Positions 6,180 through 6,190 of a stretch of 6,190 nt of DNA are shown piece after piece (position 1 is the first letter of the stretch; every line of letters starts with the position of its first letter). Source of the DNA: Gammaproteobacteria bacterium (lineage in GTDB: Bacteria; Pseudomonadota; Gammaproteobacteria; SZUA-229); assembly GCA_011321985.1 (NCBI GenBank), contig DROB01000420.1:1-6190 (forward strand), written 5' to 3'. The position numbers were made by a program, and so were the translations under genes. The notes below the pieces were generated by a model. It was given only the letters and a program-made list of their open reading frames with translations. It had not been told where the DNA came from and ran no database searches.

Positions 6180-6190
6180 GTGTTGGTGAA

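Noticed and set aside
6135..6190. Open plus-strand frame reading LPPEQLATRFYPSD... to the window end
   Set aside because: The peptide looks plausible, but the frame has no ATG, GTG or TTG between its upstream stop and 6180 and no ribosome binding site. With only 56 bases visible, it cannot be called a gene.

Overview
The window looks like a piece of gammaproteobacterial chromosome. The DnaE and RNase HII sequences follow the E. coli proteins closely over long stretches. The pairing of rnhB with dnaE next to an lpxB gene is also the gammaproteobacterial arrangement (in E. coli: fabZ-lpxA-lpxB-rnhB-dnaE-accA, all in one direction). LpxB and MlaA show a diderm with lipid A and a maintained asymmetric outer membrane. 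Genus cannot be read from the sequence.

Layout. Positions 1-2999 (minus strand) hold the first 999 codons of dnaE, the replicative polymerase alpha subunit. It starts at GTG and its C-terminus lies beyond base 1. A 208-base spacer follows, then rnhB (3208-3813, minus). After a 129-base divergent promoter region comes lpxB (3943-5121, plus, GTG start). A 150-base intergenic region packed with inverted repeats separates lpxB from mlaA/vacJ (5272-6132, plus), an outer-membrane lipoprotein gene. The last 58 bases (6133-6190) contain an imperfect hairpin and no gene I can support. No stretch over 300 bases lacks a gene. I see no tRNA, rRNA, CRISPR array, IS element or phage gene.

How the genes fit together. 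dnaE and rnhB serve DNA replication and removal of RNA/ribonucleotides from DNA. lpxB makes the lipid A disaccharide for the outer leaflet of the outer membrane. mlaA removes misplaced phospholipids from that same leaflet, so lpxB and mlaA both protect outer-membrane asymmetry, although each may have its own promoter.

The genes are ordinary housekeeping genes. The points worth a second look are the inversion of lpxB relative to the usual cluster and its unusual, non-enterobacterial LpxB sequence type; the nested hairpin element before mlaA, which resembles a dispersed intergenic repeat; the acidic hexapeptide repeats at the MlaA C-terminus; and a glycine-rich insertion in DnaE at the window edge. 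I found no convincing new multi-gene system.
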